Positions 1 through 8,065 of a DNA stretch of 19,981 nt are shown here, piece by piece. Positions within the stretch are counted from its first letter, which is position 1; the number at the start of each line of letters is the position of its first letter. Where the stretch lies: contig DASWHW010000188.1 of NCBI GenBank assembly GCA_036397975.1, positions 1 through 19,981 on the forward strand, read 5' to 3'. Below the pieces are notes generated by a model. The model did no database searches. It was not told the DNA's origin and saw only the letters and a program-made list of their open reading frames with translations. The stretch comes from SZUA-287 sp036397975. Lineage in GTDB: Bacteria > Bacteroidota > Ignavibacteria > UBA10030 > UBA6906. The position numbers and the translations under genes are program-made.

Positions 1-504
1 CTCCACGACGGGAAAGTACACAAACAAAGGAATCATCGTCAGAACCTTGGCGCGCGGATACAGGATGAAATACGCACCGAGCACTCCGGCAATTGCGCCG
101 CTTGCTCCGATGAGAGGAAGCCCGGACTGCTGATGGAAGTAAACCTCCACCAACGCGGCACCGATACCGGATGCGATATAAAAAAAAAGATACATCCCGT
201 GTCCCAATCGGTCCTCCACGTTGTCTCCAAAGATGTAGAGATACAGCATGTTGCCGAGAAGGTGCATCAATCCGCCATGCAAAAACATCGATGAGAACAA
301 TGTTGTAAGAGGTTGCAGGGAGAGGTTACCGTGAAAAACGGTCGTGCTCACGTTGGCGGGAATGACGGCGAACGACGCGAACAGCGTATTGATTTGATCA
401 CCCAACGACACTTCGTACAAATAGACAACACCGCATACTCCAATCAACAGGTAGTTGACGAAGGGAACTGTCCTGGATTTTACCGTGTCGCGCAGAGGTA
501 TCAT
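1..504 (-). CDS. Rhomboid family intramembrane serine protease (C-terminus cut off by the window edge)
   Basis: Reading the minus strand from the ATG at 504 gives an open frame of 168 codons that runs off the left edge. It begins MIPLRDTVKSR, and an IPLRD start is typical of bacterial rhomboids. A transmembrane helix lies at about residues 14-32. The motif HGGLMHLLGNMLYLY follows (residues 76-90, with H81 and N85 in the family's oxyanion region), then a helix pair and GASGAIAG (133-140), in which Ser135 is the expected nucleophile. The catalytic His of the Ser-His dyad lies on a later helix and is not in the window. Rhomboids cleave transmembrane substrates within the membrane; the substrate here is unknown. 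The gene is divergent from hisC, and a TTGACA/TACACT promoter candidate lies just upstream. The family call is secure; the target is not. Confidence 0.93.
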   Translation of the reverse strand, partial: MIPLRDTVKSRTVPFVNYLLIGVCGVVYLYEVSLGDQINTLFASFAVIPANVSTTVFHGNLSLQPLTTLFSSMFLHGGLMHLLGNMLYLYIFGDNVEDRLGHGMYLFFYIASGIGAALVEVYFHQQSGLPLIGASGAIAGVLGAYFILYPRAKVLTMIPLFVYFPVVE

Positions 505-535
505 GAGTCACCATCTTTTCTCATACAACTCCAAG

Positions 536-564
536 AGTGTATGCAATAGAAGCTGGATTGTCAA
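536..564 (-). promoter_or_regulatory. Candidate sigma70-type promoter of the rhomboid gene
   Basis: On the minus strand a perfect -35 hexamer TTGACA (plus positions 559-564) is followed by a 17-nt spacer and TACACT (536-541). The predicted start of transcription, near 529, would leave a leader of about 25 nt before the ATG at 504. It lies back to back with the hisC promoter candidate. The match is by eye only. Confidence 0.5.
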
Positions 565-573
565 TCGAGTTTG

Positions 574-602
574 TTGCATTTCGGAATCGGTATTGGTATC
601 TT
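574..602 (+). promoter_or_regulatory. Candidate sigma70-type promoter of the hisC-hpd cluster
   Basis: TTGCAT (574-579), a 17-nt spacer and TATCTT (597-602) resemble -35 and -10 hexamers. Transcription would begin near 609 and leave a leader of about 32 nt before the hisC ATG at 641. Only 9 nt separate this -35 from the rhomboid -35 on the other strand. Confidence 0.4.
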
Positions 603-640
603 TTTTCAGGTTGCAATCGTTTCGAAACTTCTCTCTTCTC

Positions 641-1744
641 ATGCCTCTCGTTCCATCATATATTGAAACGCTCGAACCGTATAAGCCGGGAAAAACGATC
701 CGGGAACTTCAGGAAGAACTCGGTCTCACCGATGTTGTAAAGCTTGCCTCAAACGAAAACCCCCTCGGCCCCTCTCCCCTTGCTGTGGATGCCATCCAGA
801 AAAACTGCTCAGAACTGCAGTTGTATCCCAACGGCGGCCTTGATCTTCGACGCGTTCTTGCAAAACGATTTCATCTCAAGATCGGCAATGTCATCACCGG
901 AAGCGGCTCCGAGAGCATTATGTCGAACATTATCAGGACGTTTCTTGCCGACAATGAAGAGGTGTTGACGTCTGAGGGGACGTTTGTGGGACTGTATGTT
1001 CTCGCCCGTTCACGAGGGGTGAAAATGGTGACTGTTCCTTTGCGCGACTATCATTTCGATCTGCCGGCGATTGCCGAGGCAATTACCGAGAGAACAAAAA
1101 TCATCTACCTCGCCAATCCGAATAATCCGACCGGCACGGTGTTTACGAAGAAGGAATTCGATCTCTTCATGAAATCGGTTCCCTCGCATGTTCTCATCAT
1201 TTTAGATGAAGCATATTTCGAGTACGCCGTCGGCAACCCCGAGTACCCTGACTCAATGGAGTATCGCTACGACAACGTCATCACTCTTCGCACATTTTCA
1301 AAAGTCTACGGCCTCGCAGGCATGCGCATTGGATATGGATTTGCTCACGATGAGCTGATTACGAACCTGTTGAAAGTGAAACTTCCTTTCGAGCCGAGTA
1401 CGCTCGCCCAGGCCGCCGGAATTGCTGCGCTGGATGACGACGAGTTTCTAGCAAAGTCGGTAAATGTCAATCGTGAAGGAAAGGCTTTCGTTGGACAGGC
1501 GCTTCAGAAGCTTGGTTTGGAGGCTCTTCCGACGGAGGCAAATTTCTTTCTTGTTCCCCTTGAAGATGAGCAGGAAGGCAAGCAGATTTACGACGCCCTT
1601 CTGAAGCGAGGAGTAATCGTTCGCCCTCTTCGCGCCTTTGGCCTGCCCCACTGTCTCAGGATCACTATCGGAACACAAACGCAAAACGAAAGGCTTCTCA
1701 AAGAGCTCCGATTTGTTCTCGAACAAATGAAAGTGGAACCATAA
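641..1744 (+). CDS. hisC: Histidinol-phosphate / aromatic aminotransferase (HisC family, PLP fold type I)
   Basis: A 367-residue enzyme, a normal HisC length. The open frame extends further upstream, but homology begins at the ATG at 641 (MPLVPSYIETLEPYKPG), and the upstream part lies over the promoter candidate. No clear Shine-Dalgarno precedes this ATG. Family motifs are SNENPLGPSP (37-46), NPNNPTG (159-165), the PLP-binding Asp in LDEAY (D189), the Schiff-base lysine in TFSKVYGLAG (K221) and the carboxylate-binding Arg in LRITIGT (R340). HisC converts imidazole acetol phosphate to histidinol phosphate with glutamate. Some family members also transaminate tyrosine and phenylalanine. No other his gene is nearby, while hpd and hmgA follow on the same strand, so a role making 4-hydroxyphenylpyruvate from tyrosine is a reasonable inference. 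The symbol reflects the family, not a proven substrate. Confidence 0.9.
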   Translation: MPLVPSYIETLEPYKPGKTIRELQEELGLTDVVKLASNENPLGPSPLAVDAIQKNCSELQLYPNGGLDLRRVLAKRFHLKIGNVITGSGSESIMSNIIRTFLADNEEVLTSEGTFVGLYVLARSRGVKMVTVPLRDYHFDLPAIAEAITERTKIIYLANPNNPTGTVFTKKEFDLFMKSVPSHVLIILDEAYFEYAVGNPEYPDSMEYRYDNVITLRTFSKVYGLAGMRIGYGFAHDELITNLLKVKLPFEPSTLAQAAGIAALDDDEFLAKSVNVNREGKAFVGQALQKLGLEALPTEANFFLVPLEDEQEGKQIYDALLKRGVIVRPLRAFGLPHCLRITIGTQTQNERLLKELRFVLEQMKVEP

Positions 1745-1749
1745 GACAT

Positions 1750-2379
1750 ATGCAATTCCATACCAAACCAACCAGCATCATTCTTTTTCTCCTCCCAGCT
1801 ATGTTCATGTCGATTTCCTGTTCGGCACTCCGTGGTGTTGGGGAAGCAATCACGAACCTCTCCCGCTGTTCATTCAAAGTCGAAAGCGTCAGTAACTTTT
1901 CGCTTGCAGGAATTTCGCTCGGAAACAAAAGCAGCTACAGCATAGCGGACGGGTTGACACTCGCCGCATCCTTTGCCCGTAATGAGTTTCCCGCTTCGTT
2001 TACACTGAACGTCGCGGCTGTCAATCCGAATGACGGCACCGGAGGAACTCCATCCTCGGCTGCAACTCTGACGCGCTTTGCCTGGACATTACTTATCGAC
2101 AATACAGAAACAATTCGCGGGGATATCGCCGAGCCGTTCACGATCCCGGGCACTGGACAGCAGTCGATCATTCCGCTCACCATGAGTCTTGACTTGTTTC
2201 AGGTTTTTCGCAATCGTGGATATGAGAGCATTATCAACCTCGCTCTTGCCCTTGGCGGGGTGAATAGAACCACGAGTTCAATAACACTCCGGGCTCGTCC
2301 GACCATCGACACACGATTTGGTCCCATCAATTACCCGGAAGAGATTACAATTGTCGACAGAGAATTCCGGTCGAGGTGA
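1750..2379 (+). CDS. Putative lipoprotein with LEA type 2-like domain
   Basis: A 209-residue protein starting 5 nt after the hisC stop. The N-terminus is a hydrophobic signal sequence ending in SISC (Cys24), a plausible though imperfect lipobox. The remainder is rich in beta structure. A segment ending LNVAAVNPN, followed by FAWTLLIDN and a strand with TIPGTGQQS, recalls the LEA type 2/WHy fold found in small exported bacterial proteins (an Asn-Pro-Asn turn, then a strand with 'ING/IDN'). The fold assignment is by eye and uncertain, and no enzymatic residues are evident. Tight spacing suggests cotranscription with hisC. There is no obvious link to tyrosine degradation. Confidence 0.6.
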   Translation: MQFHTKPTSIILFLLPAMFMSISCSALRGVGEAITNLSRCSFKVESVSNFSLAGISLGNKSSYSIADGLTLAASFARNEFPASFTLNVAAVNPNDGTGGTPSSAATLTRFAWTLLIDNTETIRGDIAEPFTIPGTGQQSIIPLTMSLDLFQVFRNRGYESIINLALALGGVNRTTSSITLRARPTIDTRFGPINYPEEITIVDREFRSR

Positions 2380-2425
2380 CAATTATCCCGACACACGAAG
2401 TGTTCAATAGTTAAGAGGAATCGCC

Positions 2426-3556
2426 ATGCAAGTGTTCAAGACAGAAGAGAAGAAAGCATCAGTAGTGGACTTCCTTCCCATTAACGGGACGGATCACGTC
2501 GAGTTCTACGTCGGCAACGCAAAACAATCGGCTCATTATTATCGCTCGGCATTCGGCCACAGTCTCGTGGCCTATAGTGGCCCGGAGACCGGACAGCGGG
2601 AGAAAGTCTCGTATGTTCTCCAGCAGGAGAAGATTCGGCTCGTCCTTACGACACCCCTTGCGCCCGACGGTCCCATTGCCGATCATATCAAGCTTCATGG
2701 CGACGGCGTCAAGATCATTGCTCTCTGGGTGGATGATGCCGAAACGGCCTACCGCGAAACCACGAAGCGCGGTGGGAGGGGTATTATGGAGCCGCGCATC
2801 ATGAAAGATGACAAGGGAGAAGTGAAACTCTCCGCTATTGCCGCATACGGCGAGACCATTCACACATTTATCGAGCGGAAGAACTACAAAGGCGTCTTCC
2901 TGCCGGGATTCGTGGATGTGCCAGGACCCGATACGGTTGCGCGTCCTGCTGGTCTGAAATACATCGATCACATGGTCGGTAATGTCGGCTGGGGTCAGAT
3001 GAATGTGTGGGTAAAATTTTATCAGGATGTAATGGGCTTCCGACTGTATCAACACTTCGATGACAAAGATATCAGCACCGATTTTTCTGCCCTTATGTCC
3101 AAGGTGATGGCCAACGGCAACGACCGCATCAAGTTTCCAATCAACGAACCGGCGGAGGGGAAGAAAAAATCTCAGATCGAAGAGTATCTGGATTTCTATA
3201 GGGGCCCTGGGGTTCAACACATCGCGATGCTAACGGATGATATCCTGAAAACCGTCGCCAAGTTGCGTGAGCAGGGAGTAGAGTTTCTCCGCGTTCCGCA
3301 TACATACTACGAGGAGCTGACCGACCGCGTTGGCAAAATCGATGAGCCCATCGAAGAACTGGACCGGCTCGGAATTCTGGTGGACAGGGACGACGAAGGG
3401 TACATGCTCCAGATATTCACAAAACCCGTCGAGGATCGCCCAACGCTCTTTTATGAAATCATCCAACGCAAAGGCAGCAAGAGTTTCGGCAAGGGAAACT
3501 TTAAGGCATTGTTTGAGGCCATTGAGCGGGAACAAGAACTGCGAGGAAACCTCTAA
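2426..3556 (+). CDS. hpd: 4-Hydroxyphenylpyruvate dioxygenase
   Basis: A 376-residue Fe(II) dioxygenase of the vicinal oxygen chelate fold. It converts 4-hydroxyphenylpyruvate and O2 to homogentisate and CO2, the second step of tyrosine catabolism. Two glyoxalase-like halves are visible: the N-terminal half starts at GTDHVEFYVGN (21-31), the C-terminal half at YIDHMVGNV (179-187). The three iron ligands are expected at His182 (IDHM), His265 (VQHIAM) and Glu344 (FYEIIQR). The C-terminal GKGNFKALFEAIEREQ is typical of HPPDs. AGAGG about 7 nt before the ATG supports this start. 4-Hydroxymandelate synthase shares the fold, but hmgA immediately downstream favours HPPD. Confidence 0.97.
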   Translation: MQVFKTEEKKASVVDFLPINGTDHVEFYVGNAKQSAHYYRSAFGHSLVAYSGPETGQREKVSYVLQQEKIRLVLTTPLAPDGPIADHIKLHGDGVKIIALWVDDAETAYRETTKRGGRGIMEPRIMKDDKGEVKLSAIAAYGETIHTFIERKNYKGVFLPGFVDVPGPDTVARPAGLKYIDHMVGNVGWGQMNVWVKFYQDVMGFRLYQHFDDKDISTDFSALMSKVMANGNDRIKFPINEPAEGKKKSQIEEYLDFYRGPGVQHIAMLTDDILKTVAKLREQGVEFLRVPHTYYEELTDRVGKIDEPIEELDRLGILVDRDDEGYMLQIFTKPVEDRPTLFYEIIQRKGSKSFGKGNFKALFEAIEREQELRGNL

Positions 3557-3572
3557 TTTGCTCCACCCGCGG

Positions 3573-3601
3573 TTGATGTTTGATCCGCGTGATTGTATAT
3601 T
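3573..3601 (+). promoter_or_regulatory. Candidate sigma70-type promoter of hmgA
   Basis: TTGATG (3573-3578), a 17-nt spacer and TATATT (3596-3601) lie in the 88-nt gap between hpd and hmgA. Transcription from about 3608 would give a leader of about 37 nt. hmgA may thus have its own promoter besides readthrough from hpd. Confidence 0.45.
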
Positions 3602-3634
3602 TGATTTCAGATATTTCACCTAACCGGCCATGGC

Positions 3635-3639
3635 AGGAG
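3635..3639 (+). promoter_or_regulatory. Ribosome binding site that sets the hmgA start
   Basis: AGGAG lies 5 nt before the ATG at 3645. The earlier in-frame ATG at 3630 has no Shine-Dalgarno, and this AGGAG would fall inside its coding sequence. The 3645 start is therefore preferred. Confidence 0.6.
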
Positions 3640-3644
3640 TTTGT

Positions 3645-4748
3645 ATGTATCCACTGAAGAAAGGCAAGGTCACGAGTCAGGCACACGTGGGACTTCCGAA
3701 AGGAACTTTCGAAGAGGAACATGGCCGGAAGGGCTTTTTCGGAAAATCTGCTCACCTGTACCACGCCAACGCTCCCACCGGATGGATCCGTTTTGAAGGA
3801 AAGCTCCGCCCCCATTGCATTGACTGTAACAAGCTGCAACCGACCGATCAGAAGGATCCAAAGGGCGCGCCCGTCGCCTTCCTTGGCAATAACGATCTCA
3901 AGCTATTTGTCTCAAGACGAACGGAGCCAATGCCCTTCTACTACCGGAATGCAGATGGCGACGAGTTGTATTTTGTTCATCGCGGAGAAGGGACAATCGA
4001 AACGGATTTTGGGCCGTTGACTTTTGAAAAAGGGGACTACATCATTATTCCTCGAGCGGTAACGTATCGGATTATCCCGAAGACGAAGGATAATTTCTTC
4101 TTGCTTATCGAATCGAAGACGGAGTTCGAACAACCCGAGAAAGGACTGATCGGACAACATGCGCTGTACGATCCCGGTGTTATTGTCACTCCAGATCCGC
4201 AACCGAACCTTGATGACAAAAAAGAGTGGGAAGTGAAGATCAAGGTCGAAGATGAATTTTCATCGCTTTGGTATCCGTTTAACCCAATGGATGTTGTCGG
4301 CTGGAAGGGAGACCTAACCGTCTGGAAGCTTAACATGCGCGATATCCGACCCATTATGAGCCATCGTGCACACCTGCCGCCAAGCGCTCACTCGACGTTT
4401 GTAACAGAAGGTGCCATCGTCTGCAGCTTTCTTCCCCGTCCGCTGGAAGAAGACCCTGAGGCACTCAAGGTTCCCTTCTTCCACCGCAACACGGACTACG
4501 ATGAATTCATTTTCTACCACGACGGAAACTTCTTCAGCAAGGACAACATCGAACCTGGCATGGCAACGCTGCATCCTCGTGGAATCCATCACGGGCCTCA
4601 TCCAAAGGCTTTGGCGAACCAGGCAAAGAAGACCCACACGGATGAATATGCAGTAATGCTGGACGGCCTGAACCCAATGCATGTCTTACCTGCTGGTGAT
4701 GCTGCCGAGTGGAAAGAATACTGGATGAGCTGGATGGAAAAGAAGTAA
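3645..4748 (+). CDS. hmgA: Homogentisate 1,2-dioxygenase
   Basis: A 367-residue cupin dioxygenase from the preferred start at 3645 (372 residues from the ATG at 3630). It opens the ring of homogentisate to maleylacetoacetate, the step after HPPD. The core begins HRAHLPPSAHSTF (240-252), where His249 matches the conserved active-site His region. By alignment with the family the iron ligands are His280 and Glu287 in PFFHRNTDYDEF, and His316 in LHPRGIHHGPHP, with His310 as the accompanying conserved His. The His-to-Glu spacing is one residue longer than in the human enzyme, and the protein is shorter than the roughly 440-residue animal and proteobacterial type. Both fit a divergent bacterial branch. 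maiA and fahA, for the following steps, are not in the window. Confidence 0.94.
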   Translation: MYPLKKGKVTSQAHVGLPKGTFEEEHGRKGFFGKSAHLYHANAPTGWIRFEGKLRPHCIDCNKLQPTDQKDPKGAPVAFLGNNDLKLFVSRRTEPMPFYYRNADGDELYFVHRGEGTIETDFGPLTFEKGDYIIIPRAVTYRIIPKTKDNFFLLIESKTEFEQPEKGLIGQHALYDPGVIVTPDPQPNLDDKKEWEVKIKVEDEFSSLWYPFNPMDVVGWKGDLTVWKLNMRDIRPIMSHRAHLPPSAHSTFVTEGAIVCSFLPRPLEEDPEALKVPFFHRNTDYDEFIFYHDGNFFSKDNIEPGMATLHPRGIHHGPHPKALANQAKKTHTDEYAVMLDGLNPMHVLPAGDAAEWKEYWMSWMEKK

Positions 4749-4883
4749 GAATTCACCACGTGGCATGTTCGCTTGTTCACTCCGATGATATCCACGCTCA
4801 TGTCCCCACCTTCCCCGGACACCGAGAAACCTCTTGCATTTCTCACCAATGATGGCTGCCGCATCCGCCTCCTTTCAAGCACC

Positions 4884-4888
4884 GGGAG
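4884..4888 (+). promoter_or_regulatory. Ribosome binding site that sets the acyl-CoA ligase start
   Basis: GGGAG lies 5 nt before the ATG at 4894. The frame is open upstream with another ATG at 4834, but the extra 20 residues (rich in Ala/Ser/Met) do not look like family sequence, so 4894 is chosen. Confidence 0.55.
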
Positions 4889-4893
4889 AATGC

Positions 4894-6597
4894 ATGACTG
4901 ACCTCCCGCCCGGACTTCTCCAGAAGATTCTACAGGGGCAAACGGTTGACGGAGTTCCGCCATCCGACCCGATTGTTTCCTACGCCAATATCGGAAGTCT
5001 TCTCGAGACACAGGTTGAACGGTATGAAGACAAGATTTTTCTCATTTTTTATGACGATGGCGGTCACCGCAAGGAATTCTCCTACCGTGAGTTGTACGAG
5101 GAGGTCTGCAAAACAGCAAACTTCCTGAAAGGGAAAGGTATTGGGCCCGGCGATCGGATTGCCACGGTTTCACAAAACCACTCCGATGTTGTCATTCAGT
5201 ATTTTGCTGCTTTTCTTCTGGGTGCCGTGGTCGTGCCGATCAATACTGGAGAAGACGATAAACGGATAACCTACATTCTCTCCAACTCCAACACCCAATT
5301 GGCTTTCGTTCGGGACGAATACGTTGAGCGAATTGTTGCGTTGCAAGGCGAAGTGCCGTCGCTCAAGGTCATCGTCCAGTGTGGAAGCCGCAAGCTGACG
5401 GACATTCCATTCCACGCAGCAGAGATTGCTCAGCTGCCAACACGCTTCTCCCCCCCGCAGAAAATCACTCACGACGATGAAGCGCTGATCGTGTACACGT
5501 CCGGAACAACCGGCCTTCCTAAGGGTGTTGTGCTCAATCAATACAACCTACTAGTTGATGCACATGCGATTACGGATTGGCACCGGCTCTCCGACGATCA
5601 GCGCATGATGTGTGTCCTTCCGATTCATCATGTCAACGGAACGGTTGTCACTCTCATGACGCCACTGTACTTCGGGGGAAGCGTTGTGCTCAATCAGCGA
5701 TTTCGTTCGGAGAAGTTTTTTGAACGAATCAGTATTGAAAAGGTACATGTAGTCAGCGTCGTCCCCACGCTGTTGCAGTTTCTGCTTCATGCGAAGATCG
5801 AGCTTGGATCGTACATACTTGGACAGTTCCGCCACATCATCTGCGGCGCGGGTCCGCTGACCGTAGACCTGGCGACAAAGTTCGAAGAACGTTTCAACCT
5901 CCCTATCGTCCACGGCTACGGTCTGTCCGAAACGACTTGCTATTCCTGCTTCCTCCCCATTGATCTGACCAAACCAGAACACAAACAGTGGTTATCGAAG
6001 TATGGCTTTCCTTCCATTGGCGTTCCGATGCCGGTCAATGAAATGACGATACATGACGAGAATGGCAATGAAATGAACGAGGGAGAACGTGGAGAGATTG
6101 TCATCCGCGGGCATAACGTAATGAAGGGATACTTCCAGAATCCCGAGGCAAACGAAAAGACATTTGCCCATGGATGGTTCCGGAGCGGTGACGAAGGGTT
6201 CTATCAGATGGATGATCAGGGAAGGAAGTTCTTCTTCATCACGGGACGTCTTAAAGAATTGATAATTCGCGGCGGCGTAAACATATCTCCTTTTGAGATC
6301 GACGAAGTCCTTATGAACATCCCGGGTGTTGCAGCAGGAATTGCGGTGGGATTCGAGAATGAATGGTACGGCGAAGAGGTGGGTGCCTACGTGAAGCCCA
6401 AAGATGGACTTACACTTTCAGAAAAGGACATCATCGGTATATGTCGAAAGCAACTCCCCTTCGCAAAGTCACCCAAGGTCGTTGTTTTCGGGGACCATCT
6501 TCCAGTAACTTCGACCGGCAAATACCAACGGAATAAGTGCAAGCACTTGTTTGCAGAATGGAAGTCCGTGCAGTTCAATGAGAAGAAAGGCAACTAG
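4894..6597 (+). CDS. AMP-forming acyl-CoA synthetase / ligase (ANL superfamily)
   Basis: A 567-residue enzyme that should activate a carboxylic acid with ATP to an acyl-adenylate and then a CoA thioester. ANL core motifs occur in order: the phosphate loop YTSGTTGLPKG (201-211), GYGLSETT (341-348), GWFRSGDEGF with Asp433, the hinge region FITGRLKELIIRGG with Arg452, and the C-terminal catalytic lysine in STGKYQRNK (Lys543). It most resembles the long-chain fatty acid / 4-coumarate-CoA ligase branch. The substrate cannot be read from the sequence. It starts 145 nt after hmgA, in a gap with no convincing promoter, so it may be cotranscribed with the tyrosine-degradation genes. No later step of that pathway needs such a ligase as usually described. 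Confidence 0.93.
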   Translation: MTDLPPGLLQKILQGQTVDGVPPSDPIVSYANIGSLLETQVERYEDKIFLIFYDDGGHRKEFSYRELYEEVCKTANFLKGKGIGPGDRIATVSQNHSDVVIQYFAAFLLGAVVVPINTGEDDKRITYILSNSNTQLAFVRDEYVERIVALQGEVPSLKVIVQCGSRKLTDIPFHAAEIAQLPTRFSPPQKITHDDEALIVYTSGTTGLPKGVVLNQYNLLVDAHAITDWHRLSDDQRMMCVLPIHHVNGTVVTLMTPLYFGGSVVLNQRFRSEKFFERISIEKVHVVSVVPTLLQFLLHAKIELGSYILGQFRHIICGAGPLTVDLATKFEERFNLPIVHGYGLSETTCYSCFLPIDLTKPEHKQWLSKYGFPSIGVPMPVNEMTIHDENGNEMNEGERGEIVIRGHNVMKGYFQNPEANEKTFAHGWFRSGDEGFYQMDDQGRKFFFITGRLKELIIRGGVNISPFEIDEVLMNIPGVAAGIAVGFENEWYGEEVGAYVKPKDGLTLSEKDIIGICRKQLPFAKSPKVVVFGDHLPVTSTGKYQRNKCKHLFAEWKSVQFNEKKGN

Positions 6598-6626
6598 AAA
6601 GCCGAATAAGGCAAGGTGAGTACGGC

Positions 6627-7220
6627 ATGTTCACACCAGCACACAACGTCGCATGCAATACTGTCATTGCTTGGGCGATATTCTTCTCAGGATGCGGTCT
6701 CAGCAAAGGGGCTGTTGAGGCACGAAGTTACCTCGACACAAACAGCAGTCGCCGGACCTACCTAGTCTCTGACTCAAGCTCAGGGACGGAAGACACCATT
6801 TCAATTCAAATCTTGGGAACAACTTCTGATCGGGGAGGACGGCGGGAACAAGAGGTTCTTACGATCTACGGAGGCCAGAGGATTTTTGGTCGAGCGATTA
6901 CGTCCGGAGATAGGATCGAGATTGTCGCCGGCCAAAGTTCACTCCTCACCTACTCTGTTCGTTTTCCTTTGGAAGTTGGGATTCAATGGGAGGATTGTGC
7001 AATCGAGGCAGTAGATACAATCGTCACCCTTGAGGCTCGAGAACGCCGTGCATTCAGGATCCAGATGACTTCACTGAGTCCGAAGGATTTTTCACACAAG
7101 ACGTATTGGATTGACCCGATGGTAGGACTAATTCGCATGATTGACGTTCAAGTCCAACCCTATTCATATGCTCGAAAGGTTGTCCGGTGGGAATTGCTTT
7201 CGTATAACATCGAACTATGA
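6627..7220 (+). CDS. Hypothetical exported lipoprotein
   Basis: A 197-residue protein that I do not recognise. The N-terminus is hydrophobic and ends in FFSGC (Cys23), a likely lipobox, although the n-region has no Lys or Arg. AAGGTGAG (6613-6620) precedes the ATG. The mature part is predicted mainly beta, with short strands such as DTISIQILGTT and a Trp- and Asp-containing C-terminal segment (KTYWIDPMVGLIRMID). This pattern of a hydrolysable or convertible beta sheet recalls small periplasmic or outer-membrane accessory lipoproteins, but gives no function. It begins 29 nt after the ligase stop, so it probably belongs to the same transcript. Its stop is 4 nt from the stop of the convergent gene at 7225. 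Confidence 0.7.
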   Translation: MFTPAHNVACNTVIAWAIFFSGCGLSKGAVEARSYLDTNSSRRTYLVSDSSSGTEDTISIQILGTTSDRGGRREQEVLTIYGGQRIFGRAITSGDRIEIVAGQSSLLTYSVRFPLEVGIQWEDCAIEAVDTIVTLEARERRAFRIQMTSLSPKDFSHKTYWIDPMVGLIRMIDVQVQPYSYARKVVRWELLSYNIEL

Positions 7221-7224
7221 GAAC

Positions 7225-8016
7225 CTAGAACGTCCCGATCATCACACCCAGATTCACCGTTACGCCTTTGCCGTTGATATTGTCCGGCACACCGACGAGA
7301 TCATATTTTCCATCGACTTCCCATGAAGGGGCGGACATCCCCAGATAACTCACACCAATGCGACCGGCAAGCCAGCCCATGAATGCGTATTCGATATTCA
7401 CACCCGGCCGCCAGATGAGAAAAGAACCGGAGAGAGTCCGGGTAATATTCATGATCTGATTTCCGGTAGTCGCTTGATAGTTTCCCGAGCCGAAGTTCGT
7501 CCACTCCTGTCCCCAGGTAAGGGTGGAGCCGTTGTCTTCGCGCAGTTGAAGATCAAGCCCTCCCCAGCCAATCGCGCCGCCAATGGAGATGTCCAAATGC
7601 TCCACAATCGGAATGACATACTCCACCGTAATCGCGCCAAACCCGACTGTTGCCTCAACATCCCGTCGCACGGTATTGAGACCCGATGGCGTCGGTTGAA
7701 TACTCGTACTGCGGATGGAGCCGCTCGTGCCCATTCCTCCGATGCGAAGGTTCGGCACAAGGATGATGTATGCTGCACCTCCCCCACCGTACATAAAAAT
7801 GCCGTTGTCCTTTAACGGGGCCGCTCCTGCCCCGATGAGAAACTGGTTAATCGGATTCACATCAATCTTCACCCATGAAGGAGCGAAATACCCGAAGCCA
7901 CCGATCTTTGCCATTTGTGAACGTTTCGGGGGAATTGGAATGTCATCGTCTCCCTGAGCGAATCCAATCGCCGAGAACGTGGTCACCAGTAGCAACAACA
8001 TGGTCATCTTCTTCAT
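7225..8016 (-). CDS. Hypothetical exported protein, probable outer-membrane beta-barrel
   Basis: A 263-residue protein with a standard signal peptide (MKKMTMLLLLVTTFSAIGFA, cut before Gln21). The mature part is glycine-rich with alternating hydrophobic strands, e.g. IGGFGYFAPSW, YGGGGAAYIILVPNLRIGG, VGFGAITVEYVIP and AGRIGVSYLGMSAP. It ends in GVTVNLGVMIGTF; a terminal aromatic residue is typical of proteins inserted by the BAM complex. AAGGA lies 8 nt before the ATG. A promoter candidate at 8066-8094 is back to back with that of the gene at 8186. No function can be assigned; structural or transport barrels are both possible. Confidence 0.8.
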   Translation of the reverse strand: MKKMTMLLLLVTTFSAIGFAQGDDDIPIPPKRSQMAKIGGFGYFAPSWVKIDVNPINQFLIGAGAAPLKDNGIFMYGGGGAAYIILVPNLRIGGMGTSGSIRSTSIQPTPSGLNTVRRDVEATVGFGAITVEYVIPIVEHLDISIGGAIGWGGLDLQLREDNGSTLTWGQEWTNFGSGNYQATTGNQIMNITRTLSGSFLIWRPGVNIEYAFMGWLAGRIGVSYLGMSAPSWEVDGKYDLVGVPDNINGKGVTVNLGVMIGTF

Positions 8017-8065
8017 GGGTTGTGTCCTTCACTTGTGTTCGGGAGGTTTCAAAAAATGTGGTTCC

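Noticed and set aside
501..510. TCATGAGTCA, present also at 10311-10320
   Set aside because: A shared 10-mer is expected many times by chance in a window of this size, and the two contexts differ.
455..640. Upstream extension of hisC in the same frame (ATG at 455)
   Set aside because: The extra 62 residues have no family similarity and cover the rhomboid start and both promoter candidates; the HisC fold begins at 641.
2459..3220. 253-codon minus-strand open frame opposite hpd
   Set aside because: It is an antisense shadow of a confidently identified dioxygenase gene, with no motif and no initiation signal.
3594..3604. Bacteroides-type -7 element (TATATTTG) before hmgA
   Set aside because: No TTTG at the required distance of about 19-21 nt; the TTGATG/TATATT reading with a 17-nt spacer fits better.
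4756..4763. Palindrome CCACGTGG just after hmgA
   Set aside because: A single 8-nt palindrome is expected by chance in 20 kb and has no promoter next to it.
4801..4821. Possible hairpin TGTCC/GGACA after hmgA
   Set aside because: A stem of only 5 bp with an 11-nt loop and no U-tract; it is too weak to call a terminator.
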